A stretch of 64,000 bases of DNA from Blastomussa wellsi (lineage: Eukaryota; Cnidaria; Anthozoa; Scleractinia; Plerogyridae): positions 11,509,981 to 11,573,980 of the forward strand of contig OX393573.1 in the NCBI GenBank assembly GCA_947652115.1. The letters are read 5' to 3'. How positions within the stretch are numbered: the stretch's first letter is position 1; each line of letters starts with the position of its first letter. The notes below the pieces were generated by a model that worked only from the letters and a program-made list of their open reading frames with translations, was not told where the DNA came from and made no database searches. Of the stretch, positions 34,401-49,400 are shown piece by piece. The position numbers and the translations under genes are program-made.

Positions 34401-37400
34401 GATCTTCATGCGCAACCCAAGATGAGCGACGAAGACAGGACACACAAAAACCAGTATTTTTGACTCCTAATTAGTTAGACAAAAACTGCCATCTTCCTTT
34501 TATAGGGGCGCCCCTCCCCAGCAAACATTCCGGCGCGAACGTTCCATCGCTGATCGGAGTGAGTTTGCCGTGTCCTAAGCCCCCGTCTACACGCAACGGT
34601 TTTCGTTTGCAAAAGCAACATTTTCTTTTCGGATTGGCTTTCCGTCTACACGTATCCGGTGAAAAAGCTTACTGAGCAAGTAACTTTTCGAAACGCTCCC
34701 CAGAGTGGAAATTTTCGAAAACTCAATTGTCGTGTTTCCGTTTTGAACGTGGAAACCGCAATGTTTTTTTATAAAACAATGACACACTCAGCGACTTTTA
34801 TCTTGCGTCGGAAAAGAATTCACGTTTCACCGCCACCTCGCCTTTTCTAAGAATTGTAGCATAATAAAATTTTCAAGCTTGCTATTTTAGAACACTGTAT
34901 CGTACGGTCTTTGAAATCAAAACGTTGAACGGCCCAGAAAGAAGAACACGGAGGTTCTAAGTTACATCAGGATGTAAAAGTGCTTGCTGATACAATTTGG
35001 CCGACCAAACATTGATACAAAACGATTAGAAAACGATACGTGTGGACGCGAATGTTTTTAAAAGCGGAAAAAATTATTCCTTTTTCAAATGAAAACGGAT
35101 TCGTGTGGAGGAGGCCTTAGCATAGCCATTATAAAAAAATTCTCTCAGCGAATTCCCTCTCGATTACAACTCGAATACGGCTCCAACCAACGTCTCTTCT
35201 TTATAGTACTCACACGTCACTTTCTGAGCTGTAAGAGTAGTCTTCCAGCGATTCCAGAGCCATCCACCTGACGGGCAATTTACCCTGCGAAAATAGTTAA
35301 ACCACAGCTTTTGAAGCATGATGCTTGAACACACATGACACTTTAAAAATGCATGGTTTAACACTAAAATGAGATAAATTAAGGATAAAATCGAGTAGCA
35401 TAAAATATATTATTAGATTATTACTGAATAGCAGCAAAGTCAATGCTGGAAATCAGGCTTTCAAAGGAGCTAAGATCCTGAGATAATATAATTTTATCTT
35501 TAAGAGAATTCCATAAGTTAGGACCTAAATATCTTATTGATTTAAGTCCATAATTGTGATGTTGTGCTACATTTAGGAAGAGATAAAAGACCCCTCTCCC
35601 CCCCCCCCCCCCCTTATACGAGGAAGGATGCCCTTGCCAACCGAGCAGCCCCCAAATACGGCCAAAGATTTTTGATGAAGAAAAAGTGACTCGCACCGCA
35701 GGAACACCCTACTTTCAAAGTTAGTGACCGTCCTGCGATGGACTGCGACCCTCCTGCGACCCTTTCCTCTATGCTACCTTTGCGATTTTCCATATAAAGC
35801 GTTTTCAGATATTTATATCGAAATGGAAGAAAACCTCATTTGTCTGGAGTCGCTCGGTATATGGAGGGGAACCCGCCAAGGACAACAATTCTCCACGCAA
35901 ACGGGCCTTTTGCCGACAACCATTGCGTAACAAATTAATAATCCCATGGTTTCATTCACAAATAACACGTACTCGTTAAACAAGATCAAAAACCTGTCTT
36001 ACCCCGGATGTAGTTTCGTACGCGCCGCTTTCGTAGATATCACGTGCAAGTCCAAAGTCCGAGACCATTGGAATGTTGCTTTTTCCCAGCAAAACGTTCC
36101 TACAGGCTAAGTCGCGATGCACGCACTACAGAGAAAATTGAAAAATTCTGATCAGTGGAAGCAAGATAGTTGATGTTCTTACTGTTACCATCCTCGAATC
36201 TGGCACTGACATGTTTCCTTGGATGCTGACAGTGGCCCATCACAAAAATCTGAAACCACTTCCCGTTTTCGTTGCGGTCAGTATAATACACGGACTGCGG
36301 ACTACGGACTACGGACTACAGACTGGGTATAAGGCACAGACTGAGGTATAAAATGAGGACTACGGATTAAAACGCGACAAACTACCATAGAGTAGGTAAA
36401 ATGTGAGTTTTCTCGCAGCACGTAACAGATTTTGAACTTTTCTTCCTTGTGGTATCATTGACAAAAGGTCAAGTTCAAGCGTTAAAAAGGGCCCTTTAAC
36501 GACGGTACACAGATCCAAGAGTTTCCTTGAGCCTGACCTTGACAAAGCTTAAGCAAATCTCTTGTACGAGGAAATGGTCAACGGTCAAATGAGACGTTTG
36601 TTACCATTGCAGCCTCCCACGCAGACGTCCTTTGGGCTTCGTCACTCGTTCCTTCCCCACGGAAGTCTGCTGAATTGAACGTCCACTTCCGTTCACAGGT
36701 CGTTTAAATCCAATTCTCTACTTGCACAAATCCCATAATACACCTCTTTTACCCCCCACAAGTTTGCATAATCATTGTTTGCAATTTCTCCTGGGACATG
36801 AAGATGTCCCAAGGGAAATCTAAAACAATGCCTATGCAAATTTTTTTGGGGGTAGAAGCGGTGTATTATGGGATTGTGCAAGTAGAGAATTAAAGAAAAC
36901 AATCGTTATCAACTCATTGCATGACAGCTATCCAATCAGATGCAGCGAATCGTTTTCCCAAAACTGGAAAGTCACTTCTGATTGGTTCGTAGCCGTGAAG
37001 ACGTCTGTGGGGAAGGAACGCGTGACCAAGCCAAAAAGTCGTCTGCGTGGGAGGCCAACATCGTTGCAGAATCTCCACAAATTGTTTAACCAGAATGAGG
37101 CGTGAGTCAAATAAGCGTTCATGAGCAACAGCCAATAAACAGCATTAAACAATTCATTCTGACGCGCTACAAGACCGGAAACTCTTTCGATGTCAGTAGC
37201 AAATTTAAAATGTGCGATGTAGGTCGAAACTGGTTATAATTTGGTGATATACTATTACATACTTACGAAATGCTTTATTGTTCAATTTCACACTGGTTTG
37301 CTATCGGTTAGCTTTTCTTTGTAAAATAGAAAAATAGGCTAAGAAAGTCATCTTTAAAAATGATATTTTGTGGGGACCTGGCGGATCCGCCAGGTAGTGC

Positions 37401-40400
37401 AGTGGTGAGGAAGGGGTGTTGGCATGCCAGAGGTTCAGAGTTCGATTCTGGTCATTGACGAACAACTTTCATTTCTTTTTTGTGGGAAAAAAATTCGATG
37501 AGAGCCAAAAAAAATTAATTTTCGAAAAAAAAATGGCATCGACCGTTTACGAAACGGACACGTGCTTCCGCGATATGAACACGCGAGGAACAGAAATAGA
37601 CAATCATAAACCTCGTCCACAGAGCGAGACAAAGAAGGAAGGGCCACGCCCTAGCAACAGAGAGATAAAACGCTCTCCTACCTTAACTTTTTCCAGATGA
37701 TTCATTCCTTTTGCGATGCCGTATGCTAATCGAATTTTTTCAACCTGGCTTAGTCCTTTAGACTCTTCGTCCTCTGCCTTGTCTGCAGTGTTAATATAAT
37801 CAACATAATCCGGCTTCTTGTGCTTCCGGACATAATCTAACAAACAGCCGTTCTCAGCGAATTTTACTATGACCCACAGAGGACCTGTAGAAGAAATGTT
37901 ACCTTCATCAAAGTGGCACATGCCCAAGCATTAGCGTGAACTATATCCATTCTCGTCCCCATAGCCCTTCTCGTTTCTCTTAGCCGGCAGGGCCTTGGTA
38001 CGAAAAACGAAGGGCTCTGGAGACATAGGGGTTGTTTACAATTTACACGGGGAAACCGGTTGGTCGACGGTTTGTGCAAATGGAAAGCAAAACTCCCCAA
38101 TGGAAATTTCCGTTTGGGGATGGCGTGTTCCACTTACAAAACAGACCCAACTTACCGAGAAAGCCAAGGGCGAGTTTGGCATATTGGCGTAGGGCCTGGA
38201 ACGAATGGGAAATGGTAAGCACATTTTCCTTTCGGAAATCCCGTTTGGGAATTTTGGACTACCTTTCAAGAAATCCCGTTTTTCCGAGAAAATTTCCGTT
38301 CGGGGAGACAAAATTAGTCTTTCCATTTACATTCCATCCGGAATTTCCGGATTTTTGTGGCAAATGGTAAAAAACCAGGCTCCCCAGTCCGAGATTTTAG
38401 TACTTCCGGACTTCACATGTTGTGTGCTGCAATAAGGCGGCCGGCAAACATTTTCACTTCCGTTTAAGATTTCTTTGTTCTCAACAGCCAATTAAAAAAA
38501 ATCGATTTTTTTGGAAATCGTATGTACCCAGAGCCCTTCGTTTTTCGTGCCAAGGCCCTGTCGGCTAAGAGAAACGAAAAGGGCTATGGGGACGAGAATG
38601 GAACTATATCTCGAGTTATGATGGAGAGAATCAAATTCAGTAATGACCAGTAATGGAGGCGGCGGAGCATTTTAAAATGGGGATGGGGGGGGGGGGAGGG
38701 TTGGTGAAGTTCGGATAGTTTATGTTGATTATTTGGGTATGGCTACCCAGATCTCCAAATTCTGACCATATTTTCGAAAGAATTTGCATTCAAAACGTCA
38801 TCATTACCTAACGATAGTTTACTGCGTGCATGAGTTTGTTCGTGTTGTCAGCAGACATAACAAATGTAGTTTTGAAAATCGCTGCTAATAAGTTGAAGTT
38901 TTCATTCCTTCTAAGTATTAAACCCCGAGAAATAAGGACTAAAGAACAGCCTGTTTCAGGCACTCGGTAGTTGGTAAAGGCTAACTGCAGACTGGCAGGT
39001 TAGATCACAAGTTTGAATATTTCTGTCAAATCAATTTTATATTGTGACAGCAATACTTTTTTTTGGGAGGGGGGAGCTGCTCCCCAATTTTTTTTTGTGG
39101 AGGCTGCTGCCGTCCCCTCCCTCCCTGCTCCGCCGACAATGAATAATATTTCACCAAAACAAATGAAATCATACCATTTGATTAACTTATCCTTCAGATT
39201 ATCGATTATCAATCTCATTTCTCCGTTACGGTTAGACCTAATGTTTAATTGCAGTTTCAATTCAAAAGGTTTAATTTCCGAACTCTCGAGACAGCGCTTC
39301 CAATGCCCTAAAAGTTCCTCAAAAAACACTCCGCTGAGCATCGTATTTTCAACTTCCTGCACGGTGACGATAAATGTTTCTTAGGGGTGGGGTGCTGGGT
39401 AGGCGTGAGGTGGGTAAGGCTTTTCCCAGGAATTAACGATGGTCGGAGTTCGGGAATGCATTGAAATACTAGAACAATCATTCATTCTGACAAAACTCTC
39501 ACCACTCCACCCCTAAACAGGATGCCCTAACCCACGTACAAAGGTCACAAGTCACTGGGTAACATGCCTAGGGGTGGGGTGGGTGGGGTTTTTCCAAGAA
39601 CGATGATTGATCCGAACTACTTTCTTTGGTATTTGACATATTGCATGAACAGAAGAATAGACTCACCATCATCTGAGCATGCGCCAATCAAGCTTACAAC
39701 GTTTGGGTGATTGCCAACTGAGGCCATAATGTTGAGCTCGTTAAACAAGTCTCGTAATTCGACTTCAGTGCCGTGCTCTAGAAATGAAGAATCCAGTACA
39801 AATTAAAAACAAAAAATCAATCCGCTATTGTTTGGAGACACTGTAAAATTAGCAAAACGATCAGGTGGTTACCAGGAAATTGAAAATGTCAAAACTGGTA
39901 AATGCTTACTACTGAAACGGGTTAAAAAAATTTTTCGGAAATTCATTCGAGTTCAGTTTGAAAGCTGGCGAAAGCTTTCATTTTGAACAACACGAGTAAA
40001 CACGTTCTCAGTTTAGTCCACTCATATGGGAAGGAATTTAATGAGATAAGAAAATAATGCATCGATGGCAGCGTACAGTATTATATTCAAAACACAACAG
40101 TAACTTGTGTGGAGATCAGAAGAATTCGCTAATGCAATGTGCTAAATTGGACACGAACACGAAGTAACCAGAAACAAATCAAACAGCAGCCATATTGAAA
40201 GCACATGGTTTATCTACTTTATTCCTAGAAAGCATTTCTACAGAATGACGAAACCGTCGCAACACGCACTTACTTTTCAACATCTTGACAGCGCATTCAA
40301 TTACTTTATCGTTGCGCATGAGGAATCCTTTCCTGACGACACCAAAAGCGCCCGAGCCCAGCTCCTCGCCGATTTTCAGGTAGTCCCTCGGGATTTCTGG

Positions 40401-43400
40401 CCACTGTCGCAGGAAATCGGTAGGCGGCAAGGCTACCCTAAGTTGACCGTCTTCGTAAATGTTTGTATCACCCGTAGGGGGACCATATGTTCTTCGGTTT
40501 CGTCCCTGCAACTGCATAACCAATTGATGATTAGATTTTTAGTTGGGGATTTCTATCGCGTGATAGTTGATGAGTGCGAAGCCTGAACACGAGATGTACA
40601 CCGAGAGCGAAGTAACAAACTAATTGTTTTACTATAAATCTACTAGACTTTCAAATTCTGCTTTTCAAGCAATCGAGGGTAAACCAATTGGCCAGTTTGA
40701 GCCGATTATAGCACCCTAAAGGTTCTGATACGTGGAAGGAGTAAAAAAAATGCATGCAAATCAGTTTGTGACGTCCACCCAGAAATAGACCGATGCCCCT
40801 TCTGACTCGGTCGTGCAACAAATGATGCATAGGTTTTCGTATCTTTTGAATGCTACAAAAATGTCAGCATTTGGAAAAAAACAGGAGAAAGGAAAGGTGC
40901 AACTGGTGCAAGGGTTTATTTAAGCGAAAAACGTATTTAGTGGCTAGGTGCATTTTAAACACGTATTGATAACGATGAAACAATCAAATATGATGCAAAC
41001 GTGGGACAATAAAAAATCCCTTAGGGCGGACAACAAAGGCCTATTACCTTAAAAAATTTAAACCATAACAATAGGCAAAGTTTGATATGAAAGCTGAGTG
41101 CCCGACAGGATTGGAACCCATGACCTCCCAGATAAGATACTACTCGGGCTGGATTTTTTCATCCTCAGGGCTTAGGTTAATGAACCTTTGCGGCACACAC
41201 CTAACCTAAATTTACGAGAGTAGGGCGGGCTCACTTACTTCATCAATTGTGTATCTCCTTTCGCATTCAACAGGCTCCGGCCTGGAGCGACATTTGATAA
41301 AAATCAGTGCGGCAACTACCACAACAGCTAACACTATTGGCAGAACCAAAACGAGCACTATCTGAAGAACTTTAGGGTCTGTCAGAACAGGAAAAAACAG
41401 CGAACGAACAAGGTTTAACATTAAAAAAGGGGGGTTCCTTTTTAACTACCGGTTTGTCACAAATGTGGTTTCTAACCATCATAATTTGAAAACCAGACTT
41501 CACACGGATATCGGAAAAACGCTGAAGCGCCTTTTTTCATATTTTTTTACGCTGAACTTGCCATTTTGCATCAAAATTGAAAGGGTTACATTTGTGTTAA
41601 CATAGGTCAAAACGTAGTACAAAAATTTGTTAATCTTTACTAAATTTACTCAGGGATATTTGAGAAAACGATGTGTTATTTGCTGATCAAAATCTCACCT
41701 CTCCCAAAGTACAGGGCCTTATATCTCGAGGTTCGCATTCACCAAATTGTGGTCCCATTTGACATTTTGTTCTTTATCCCTTAAAAGGCTTGTATACAAA
41801 ATATTGAGCTTATATATCCATTGGCGTCCTTATAACGGGAGGTCATAATTCGTTTTTCCGCCCCGCCTATTTGCATAGGTTTGTTCCATCGAAGCGTCCT
41901 TCAAAAGCTTCAGATCACGGCCTTATTTTACAACCCAAGTGACCGGAATAGAAAACGCCCTACGAACACATGCGTTATGCTATGTATGTGTTTTATAAAA
42001 TTCGGGTCATCACAAACGTTAAGGTCTACAGTAGCGTTCCCCTGCCATAATTCTCATTGGCTAATGCTTGTGTTTCCAAAGTGATCAAACGACGTAGGCG
42101 GATGGCACGGTTACAAAAACTTGTTTACAGTTTTGAGTCTTTTAGTTCTCGAATAATGCGCGACAAATTGCATCCAAGAGGAACATTAGTCCGGGTTGAT
42201 TCAACTTCAAAAGGCAAAACGCCAAAGTTTGACGTGAAGCTCGATGAATGGAACTGTTAATGTTTGCCGTGTTCTTCCAAGGCACTACAAGTGGACTAAA
42301 CTTTGTAGCAATTCAGCGGGTTTTCAAGAGTTTCCGAATGGAATAAAGGTTAGTTATTGAAATACTGTTTCTACCTGTTGTCTTTGGGTTTCTTTATCTA
42401 GTTTGAAGATTGAGATGCTATAAATGTCGAAATCGTTTTCGCTGAAAGAATTTCAGCTTTCGCCCACACCCTTACTTAGCGCGCGAAGGCAAGTCTACGG
42501 TTAATCCTCAGTTTGGCTTTTTGTTATTGTAAAAACAAATTTATGCCATCTTTTAAGCGAGTGTCCTGTTATAATATATAGATTTAGCCAAGCCTAAAAG
42601 CGGAGCTCCGTATTTTTGTTGGTTCTTAACAATTTCTCTGAAATAAATAATAATTAAAAACGTCAACTCCAATTGCAGAATTTCCTCCGCTAAGAATGAC
42701 CATAAAAAGTTAAAAAATACTGCCAGAAGAAAGCAGGTTTTCCTCCAAACAGTATTCTCCAAAATTGCTTGCCTCTAAAAAACATCTTGAGCAATCTCTT
42801 AGCAACTTCTTTAGATATCAATGAAGAAAGGATTTAAAATAAGGCTTCGTTTGATGACATTTGATTTTCATGCATCTACGCACCTTTTATGGTTTTAATT
42901 TCCAACGGTTTTGAAACTCCAGTCTCCTGGGAATTTTTCCGATGCGCCACCACTCTCACCAGGTACTGAGTGTCTGGTTCCAGCTCGGTCAGCCTCACTC
43001 CGGTGCTTTTCGCGTCCACAGTCGCTTCAGTACGAAAGCCAGCGGTGTTACCAAGCGCATATTTAGTTTGTACAGTGTATTCGCTTATCTCATATACTTC
43101 CGGGTAAGGGGGTGAATCCCACGTGACAATAACGTGGGTAGCTTGTGTATGGTACTTGTCAGCTTCAAGATTTGTGGGAGGAGGGGGTGGCCTATCTAGA
43201 ATATACAGGAACATAATTATGTCATTTTTATATGTCACTCAACAAAGGATTGTCTTAATATATCACCACTCGCTGCGGCTTGTTGCATGTGTTATTTGTT
43301 AAACACTACTTTATGAAATGCCCGTTTTATGCTGCCTTAAGATTTCACCGGCTCACCTGTGCTGCGAATCTTTTATAATTTTGCGAAAAGTCGTCAAAAA

Positions 43401-46400
43401 TTTGTGATTCCATGTTATTGAATAGTTTTTGGAATGGTTCATCTCTTTTGACACCAGATCAGAACAAGGATTTGTTTTTTCATGTGCAAAAACTTATTAT
43501 TGAAAGTAAGCGTTTCAAGAAAGACGATTAACACTTTTGAGCTCTTTTCAGCAACTTCGTAATTTTCTTGCCCTTATGCTTTCTTTATTATTGTAAAATT
43601 ATTAAGAAGTGAGTTCCCTAGATGAGCAAAGTGTATGCTCTTGGGACGAACTTCTTTAAACAAATATGTTTAAATAAAAAAAATATCAGAAAGGCGTTGA
43701 TGAACCATGGTGAGTGTGTTGGACATTTAGCGAATTCACATTAGAAGATGGCAACTCATTCCGTCTGAAAAAATACCGTCTTAAAGTTTTTAAACCATGA
43801 TCAATATCTTTCCAGAGTACCAAACAAAATATCCGCGTCTAATGTGAATTTAGGACGGATTTACGTCTAAGACGAGTTTCCGCCTTACTTTTTCCGTCGT
43901 TTTAGACATGAAATTGGATGGATAAATTTGAGAGATGAAACGCGTAGTTCACCAGATTCATACCAGATATCCGCCATTTTCGATGCCATCAAAATAATTG
44001 AAAATGTATGGTGGAGCAAAATCTTATTACACTGCCCAAATCTGTGTTAATGAAGTCTGTAAACTTATCTTTAGAAATTTTACGGCGATCACTTTCGTTT
44101 AATTAAGCTTCCCGTTTCATTTTGTAGTAAAAGCCCCGTACGTAAACAAAAAAAAGTTGTGTCTGCGTAGGGTCCTATAACACTCACTCAAAATTATAAC
44201 GCTTTTTAGAGATAACATCCCAATAGCTTTTGATTCTGCTATCTTCAAGATTCCTCTTTCTATTTTGTCAAAAGGATCGCCAGCAGTTGTAGCTGCCCTC
44301 ACCAAAAGCTGCATTGACAGAAGGTTTGTCCTACGTCAAAGGTAAAAAGTATAAAAAGAAAAATAAATCATTAAGATTGTATCTGATTATAAGGTCGCCA
44401 AAGTATACCCAACAATTTTTTTTAGTAAAATTTCTTTTTCACTATAGCGATCCCGGAAGTCTCTCTGTTCTGTGAAAATTTGTGAAACTTTCACCGAAAA
44501 AATTGAAGAAAATCGCTTTAAAGCCACAAAAAGAAGTATTTGTTTAGTGTTAGGGAAGTGTTAATTGAAGACTTCAAGCCATTGTTTGAACAAAGATTGT
44601 TTTCGTTGCCTATTGCATTTGATAAGTTGGAGCAGGCTGGAAGTAAAAACGAATGCGAAAGATTTATCTCAAAATATCACACAAGCTCGCGCCACAACAT
44701 ATATCATTAGCCTGAGGATTAAGAGGCATAAAACAGGGGCGTAGCAAGGATTTTTCAAAGGAAGGGGGGTGAGGGCTGTAACACCGTATGTCACTATGTT
44801 GATTCTTTGGATTCGCGCATTTACGCCACCTGAATATTGTATGCTGTTTACATGTTGTTTAAAGTCTCACAAGGGGGAGGGGGGTCCACAGGCACCACAA
44901 GACCTCCCCCCTAGCTACGCCCTTGTAAAGCACCCGTTTGTAAACAAGACCATTTTCAAACTCTACTGAGGTATACTTTGAAACTCAACTATTTATTTCC
45001 TATTCTTAATACCGTAACGCAAATAAAGAAAAGTTTTTCCCTTTGTTTTTGTTTCATTGGGATTACCTTCCACCGCATAGGATAGTCAGTCTTACCTTGG
45101 GCTCAAAACCACACCTCCTTCTTGTGTTATATGAATATCTTGGAGGTCTGGAAAGAAGTTTTTCGCCTGAAATAATATTATATATCAAAATTCATGAGCT
45201 GTTGTCGCAGGAAGCACTATTGACCAAACAAGACCCCTGCGCTGCTACGCTGTTTCCTTAGGGCCTGTTTACATTGAGGTGGGGGACCCCGGGTAGCTGA
45301 GGTAACCCGCCTACGTGTGGTAACCCGCCTTTCCATAAACAATCTGTCATTTTTTCCTGATCGTGTTTACACGATAGGTGGGGTAACCCCCCTAGCCGAG
45401 GTCGCGTTTTGCCATGCATATATAAACGCGTCAGGGTGGGGGTAACCCGTCTACCCGGGGTTTGCTCACGTTACATGTGAAGCGTGGCAAATGCGAATTA
45501 CAAGTAATTGTGATAACAAGAAGCCACAGCACTGAAACATTGTGGCTAAGTAGAAGAGCATTAACCGCCCAAATGCGTCGTTCGCTCGCCATTTCATGTT
45601 TACATGCTTGGAGCCCACACAGCCAGGCTCGAGGAAATTTACCGCGCCACCCCGTGGTCAGTAAATTCCACGTAAACGCGAGGCGGGTTACCTCACCTAC
45701 CCGGGGTCCCCCACCTCAATGTAAAATGGCCTTAAGCCAAGTTTCTCTGAATTGGCAAAATTTGTAGATTGTTGGCAGCTAAAAGGGAACTGTGCTGTAG
45801 TAGTTTCAATGGCTTTTCTCTCAAATCTACGTACCCATATGAACCCACCTCAAAATTTCAGAACTTAAAAATTGCCTCTGATTAAACATGTCAAATAAAA
45901 CAAAATTCTGCACGGCAAATATTGAGCTATTTTAAGAATTGGCAAAATATCACATTTTCCTATTTTTAGAAAAAAATTGTCTTGCAGATTATGGCTTTAC
46001 GCTGTTACAAATGCTAAAATTAAAAAAGAGAAAGATAAAACATTTCTGAACATTTTACGAAGGGTTAAACTCCTTTTCCCCCTCAAAACTGTGGTAGGCC
46101 ACCTTATTGTTACAAATTCAAAGAGGGATGAGCTCCTGTACGGGCGGTATTGCTTGCTTGGTCTAACTTTAACGTAGACATCTTTACTCTCTCCCTTAAT
46201 TCTAACCTGTGACTCCATTTGCTGTTCAAGGAAGCTGTTAATTGTTCCCTTACGGTTGTGTTCTTCGAGAGTACTGGTCCAAACAATCTCTATATCAAAT
46301 TCTACAGTTGCGTAAACTAAAAACAAAGTAAACAACAGTTAATTCCATGGTTTCAAGGCAAAACGTATTAAGGACAAAGAACTACATCAAGAGCTTGTCA

Positions 46401-49400
46401 CAATGGCAAATAAGACCAAGACTTGATAAATGCACACGAAATAATGCAGTTTTATTGTCTTCTTCTACTGCTTTGGCATAAGCTATTCTGAGCCGTTTGA
46501 AAATTCAGCCCAGGACGCGAAATTTGTGACATTTTAACGCGGCCAGATTCCTTATGACGCCATTCGTGTATAAGGTCGCAAAGCAAAACATGCCGGAAGG
46601 GAAAACAACGAGTTTCGGGAAGGTTTTTTTGAAGATGGCCGGCGGCCCTGGGAAATACTCCGTAGAAGATTCTCCTGTACCTAAGCTTCGTACACACGAA
46701 TGACGTCACAATCCTTAAATAGACACCAGGTTCCTGGCTAGAGTTTTATCGTGAAATGGGGAGAACCTGGAGAACAATCTGTCCTAGGTGCAACACAGTG
46801 AGGTCTCTCCTATGCCCGCCAACGTGCTGCTTCTAGCAATATGGACTTCCATTTTTTTCCTCCTAAGTTTTCTGCTTACATATTAGTAGCTTAGTATTTT
46901 TTATATAAATAATTAACGAGGGATCCGCTATAATTGGTTAGGCTGTAGTGGTCTCCCTGCCTAATATAACGCGCGCGACATAAATTTCAAGAAACTTAAT
47001 TGAGAAATTGGTATAACTTTTCTATGAAATCGATCGAATCTGGTGAATTGTGAAAAGTGACTGAACTTGACACTAGTTTTCCATCTAATTCGCCGGTAAA
47101 TTTTTCGTGTTATTGTATAAAGCAACATCCATGGTCTGCGAGCTTATAGACCAAAGGAATAACGCTATAAAATTTTCAAAACTTTGCAGCCAAACCGCGA
47201 ACGTTTTCAACTTGAGTTTGGTTTGGTCTATGAGATGTTAGATGACGGGAAAATGTGGTCCATTTGTTAAAAAGTTTATAACGCAGTACAACACGAAAAA
47301 CTTCTCATACCTCCAACCACGGTCAATTTTACATCACCCTTCGCGACTCCAAGACGATTAACCGCTGTACACTGATATTGTCCTGCACTGTCCTCGTAAC
47401 TAACTTCAGAAATGTTCAGGGTCCCGTTATCATACACTTTCAGCCATTGAGTTACTTTTTGATTATCAACTTCAGTGATAAGAGAGATTGGAATTCTTTG
47501 CGTGATATTTGTTGGCGTATCCGAGTGTGTTACTGTCCAGTAAACAGATGGTATTGGAAAGCCTGTGAAGTTGCAAGGTAGAAGGGCGGGCTTTCCAGAC
47601 GAAGTGAAGATCGTCTGTGACTGGGGCTCAATAGAAGGTGAAACTGTTAAAAAAAAAAGCAAGAGCAATTAAGAAAGAAAAGGTCGGATAACTGAATTAT
47701 TTCCTCAGTGGTTCAATGAAATCAAGCCGAGCTAAGGAAACACGCCCCGCGAAATCATGGCCGACACTCAATAGCCAACGTTAGAAAACCAATCCGACTT
47801 GAAGGCATTCTCGTCCCCAGAGGCCGCGATTCGTTTGGTCAGCACCAAGGAATCCAGACCTCTGGCCGCAACCAAATTGTGAGAATGCGTAGAGAACTCG
47901 TTTTGTAGCTTTCAGCCAATCAGATTTGTCAGATTTTATTTTGTGCATGCGCAGAGTGACGGGAAGTCCGAAAATCACGTACTTCCGGTGTTGGACCTTC
48001 CCAGAGGTCGCGATTGTTGGTGCTGACCAAAAGGATCGCGGCCTCTGGGGACGAGAATGACTTGAAGGCCATTTCCAGTCCGTACTGCGCAATCTCCACC
48101 TGCAATGGTTATCACGCCTCACACGATGAAATGTAAACAAACCAAAATGAAAATTACGGGTAAAAACTTGCCTTTTTTCATTATTAATATCCGATATGCT
48201 TGCAAAACAATAATACAGAGTAAACGAACCTCGACGATATTCCAAACCGACGTTTCAGTTCATTGCGAACTCCCAAACAAAACGACCCGTAATGGCGGAC
48301 TCAAAAACTTCATGTACGCAGTTACCGAAGTGTAACGTATCAACGAATTCAAAACAGAAACGTAAACAAATCCCGAGACTGCGCGTACGGACTGGAAATG
48401 GCCTTTAAGGATTTCCAATATCTACTAATTAGTAACTTACCACAGCGAGTGAGAAATGAAAAGAAAGTATAGTTTCCAAGCCCAACTGATAAGTTAGCGG
48501 TCACGTTCACAGTGTAGTTATTACAGTGGTCCAGAGAGGGAATTGTAACAGACGAAGTCCCATTGCTAGCTCTTACACGGCTCACTTCTGCGTTTTCTTT
48601 GAAGACAATGATGTCATATCCAGTGATAATTTCTTCGGGAGAGGCAGCATCCCAGCTCACTCTGAGAGAACTGGCATTCAAGAAGTCGGCCGATAACTTG
48701 CGGATGACTGGAGAAGATAGCAAATTAAAAACAACAATATTAAACACAGAAAAGTTTCAGCTGTAAAATATATTTTAGTTGACAATTTTTTGAATAACAC
48801 AACCTCCTTCTAGCTCAATCCGCTGTGTGAAATAAACTTGAACTTGAACTTGAACTAGGGCGGGATATTTAACAATTATCCTGCGAAACGCGCGGAATAT
48901 CGCCTGATACTTAGCCGACGAGGACGTAGGCCGAGTTGGCTAAATCAGGCGATATTTCGCAAGATTAAGCAGGATAATTATTTTATTATTCAACAAATTG
49001 TCAACGAAGTGCCTTTACCAGCTAGAAAAGTTGCCGTTATGCGGCGCTTTGCAAGACGTCGACCGAATTATCGTAACTTACGTATATTTAACAATTATTC
49101 CACGAGCGCGCGTTGGATATATAACAATTATTCCATGAGCCCGCGTTGGATATGAAGTGATAAAATAACCAAGGAGCGCGTAGCGCGAGCTGGTTATAAT
49201 CACTTCATATCCAACAAGGGCGAATGGAATAATTGTTTTAGTAAATTCTCAAACCGGGTTTTGCCGCCGATTTTTATTTCCACAATTTTACAAAGCGTAA
49301 AATAAAAACTTGGCGCACTATTTTCCATATGACGTAAAACTCCGACTATTGGCTCATAGTCGGAGTTTTTTAGCCAATCAAAAAGCTAGAAATGCAATAG

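Noticed and set aside
37385..37470. tRNA gene
   Set aside because: A- and B-box-like words but no acceptor stem or anticodon arm that folds; read as a SINE head.
39000..39384. Opposing frames of about 120 codons
   Set aside because: They mirror each other, include a G/C-rich repeat, and lie in an RTK intron whose flanking exons already join in phase.
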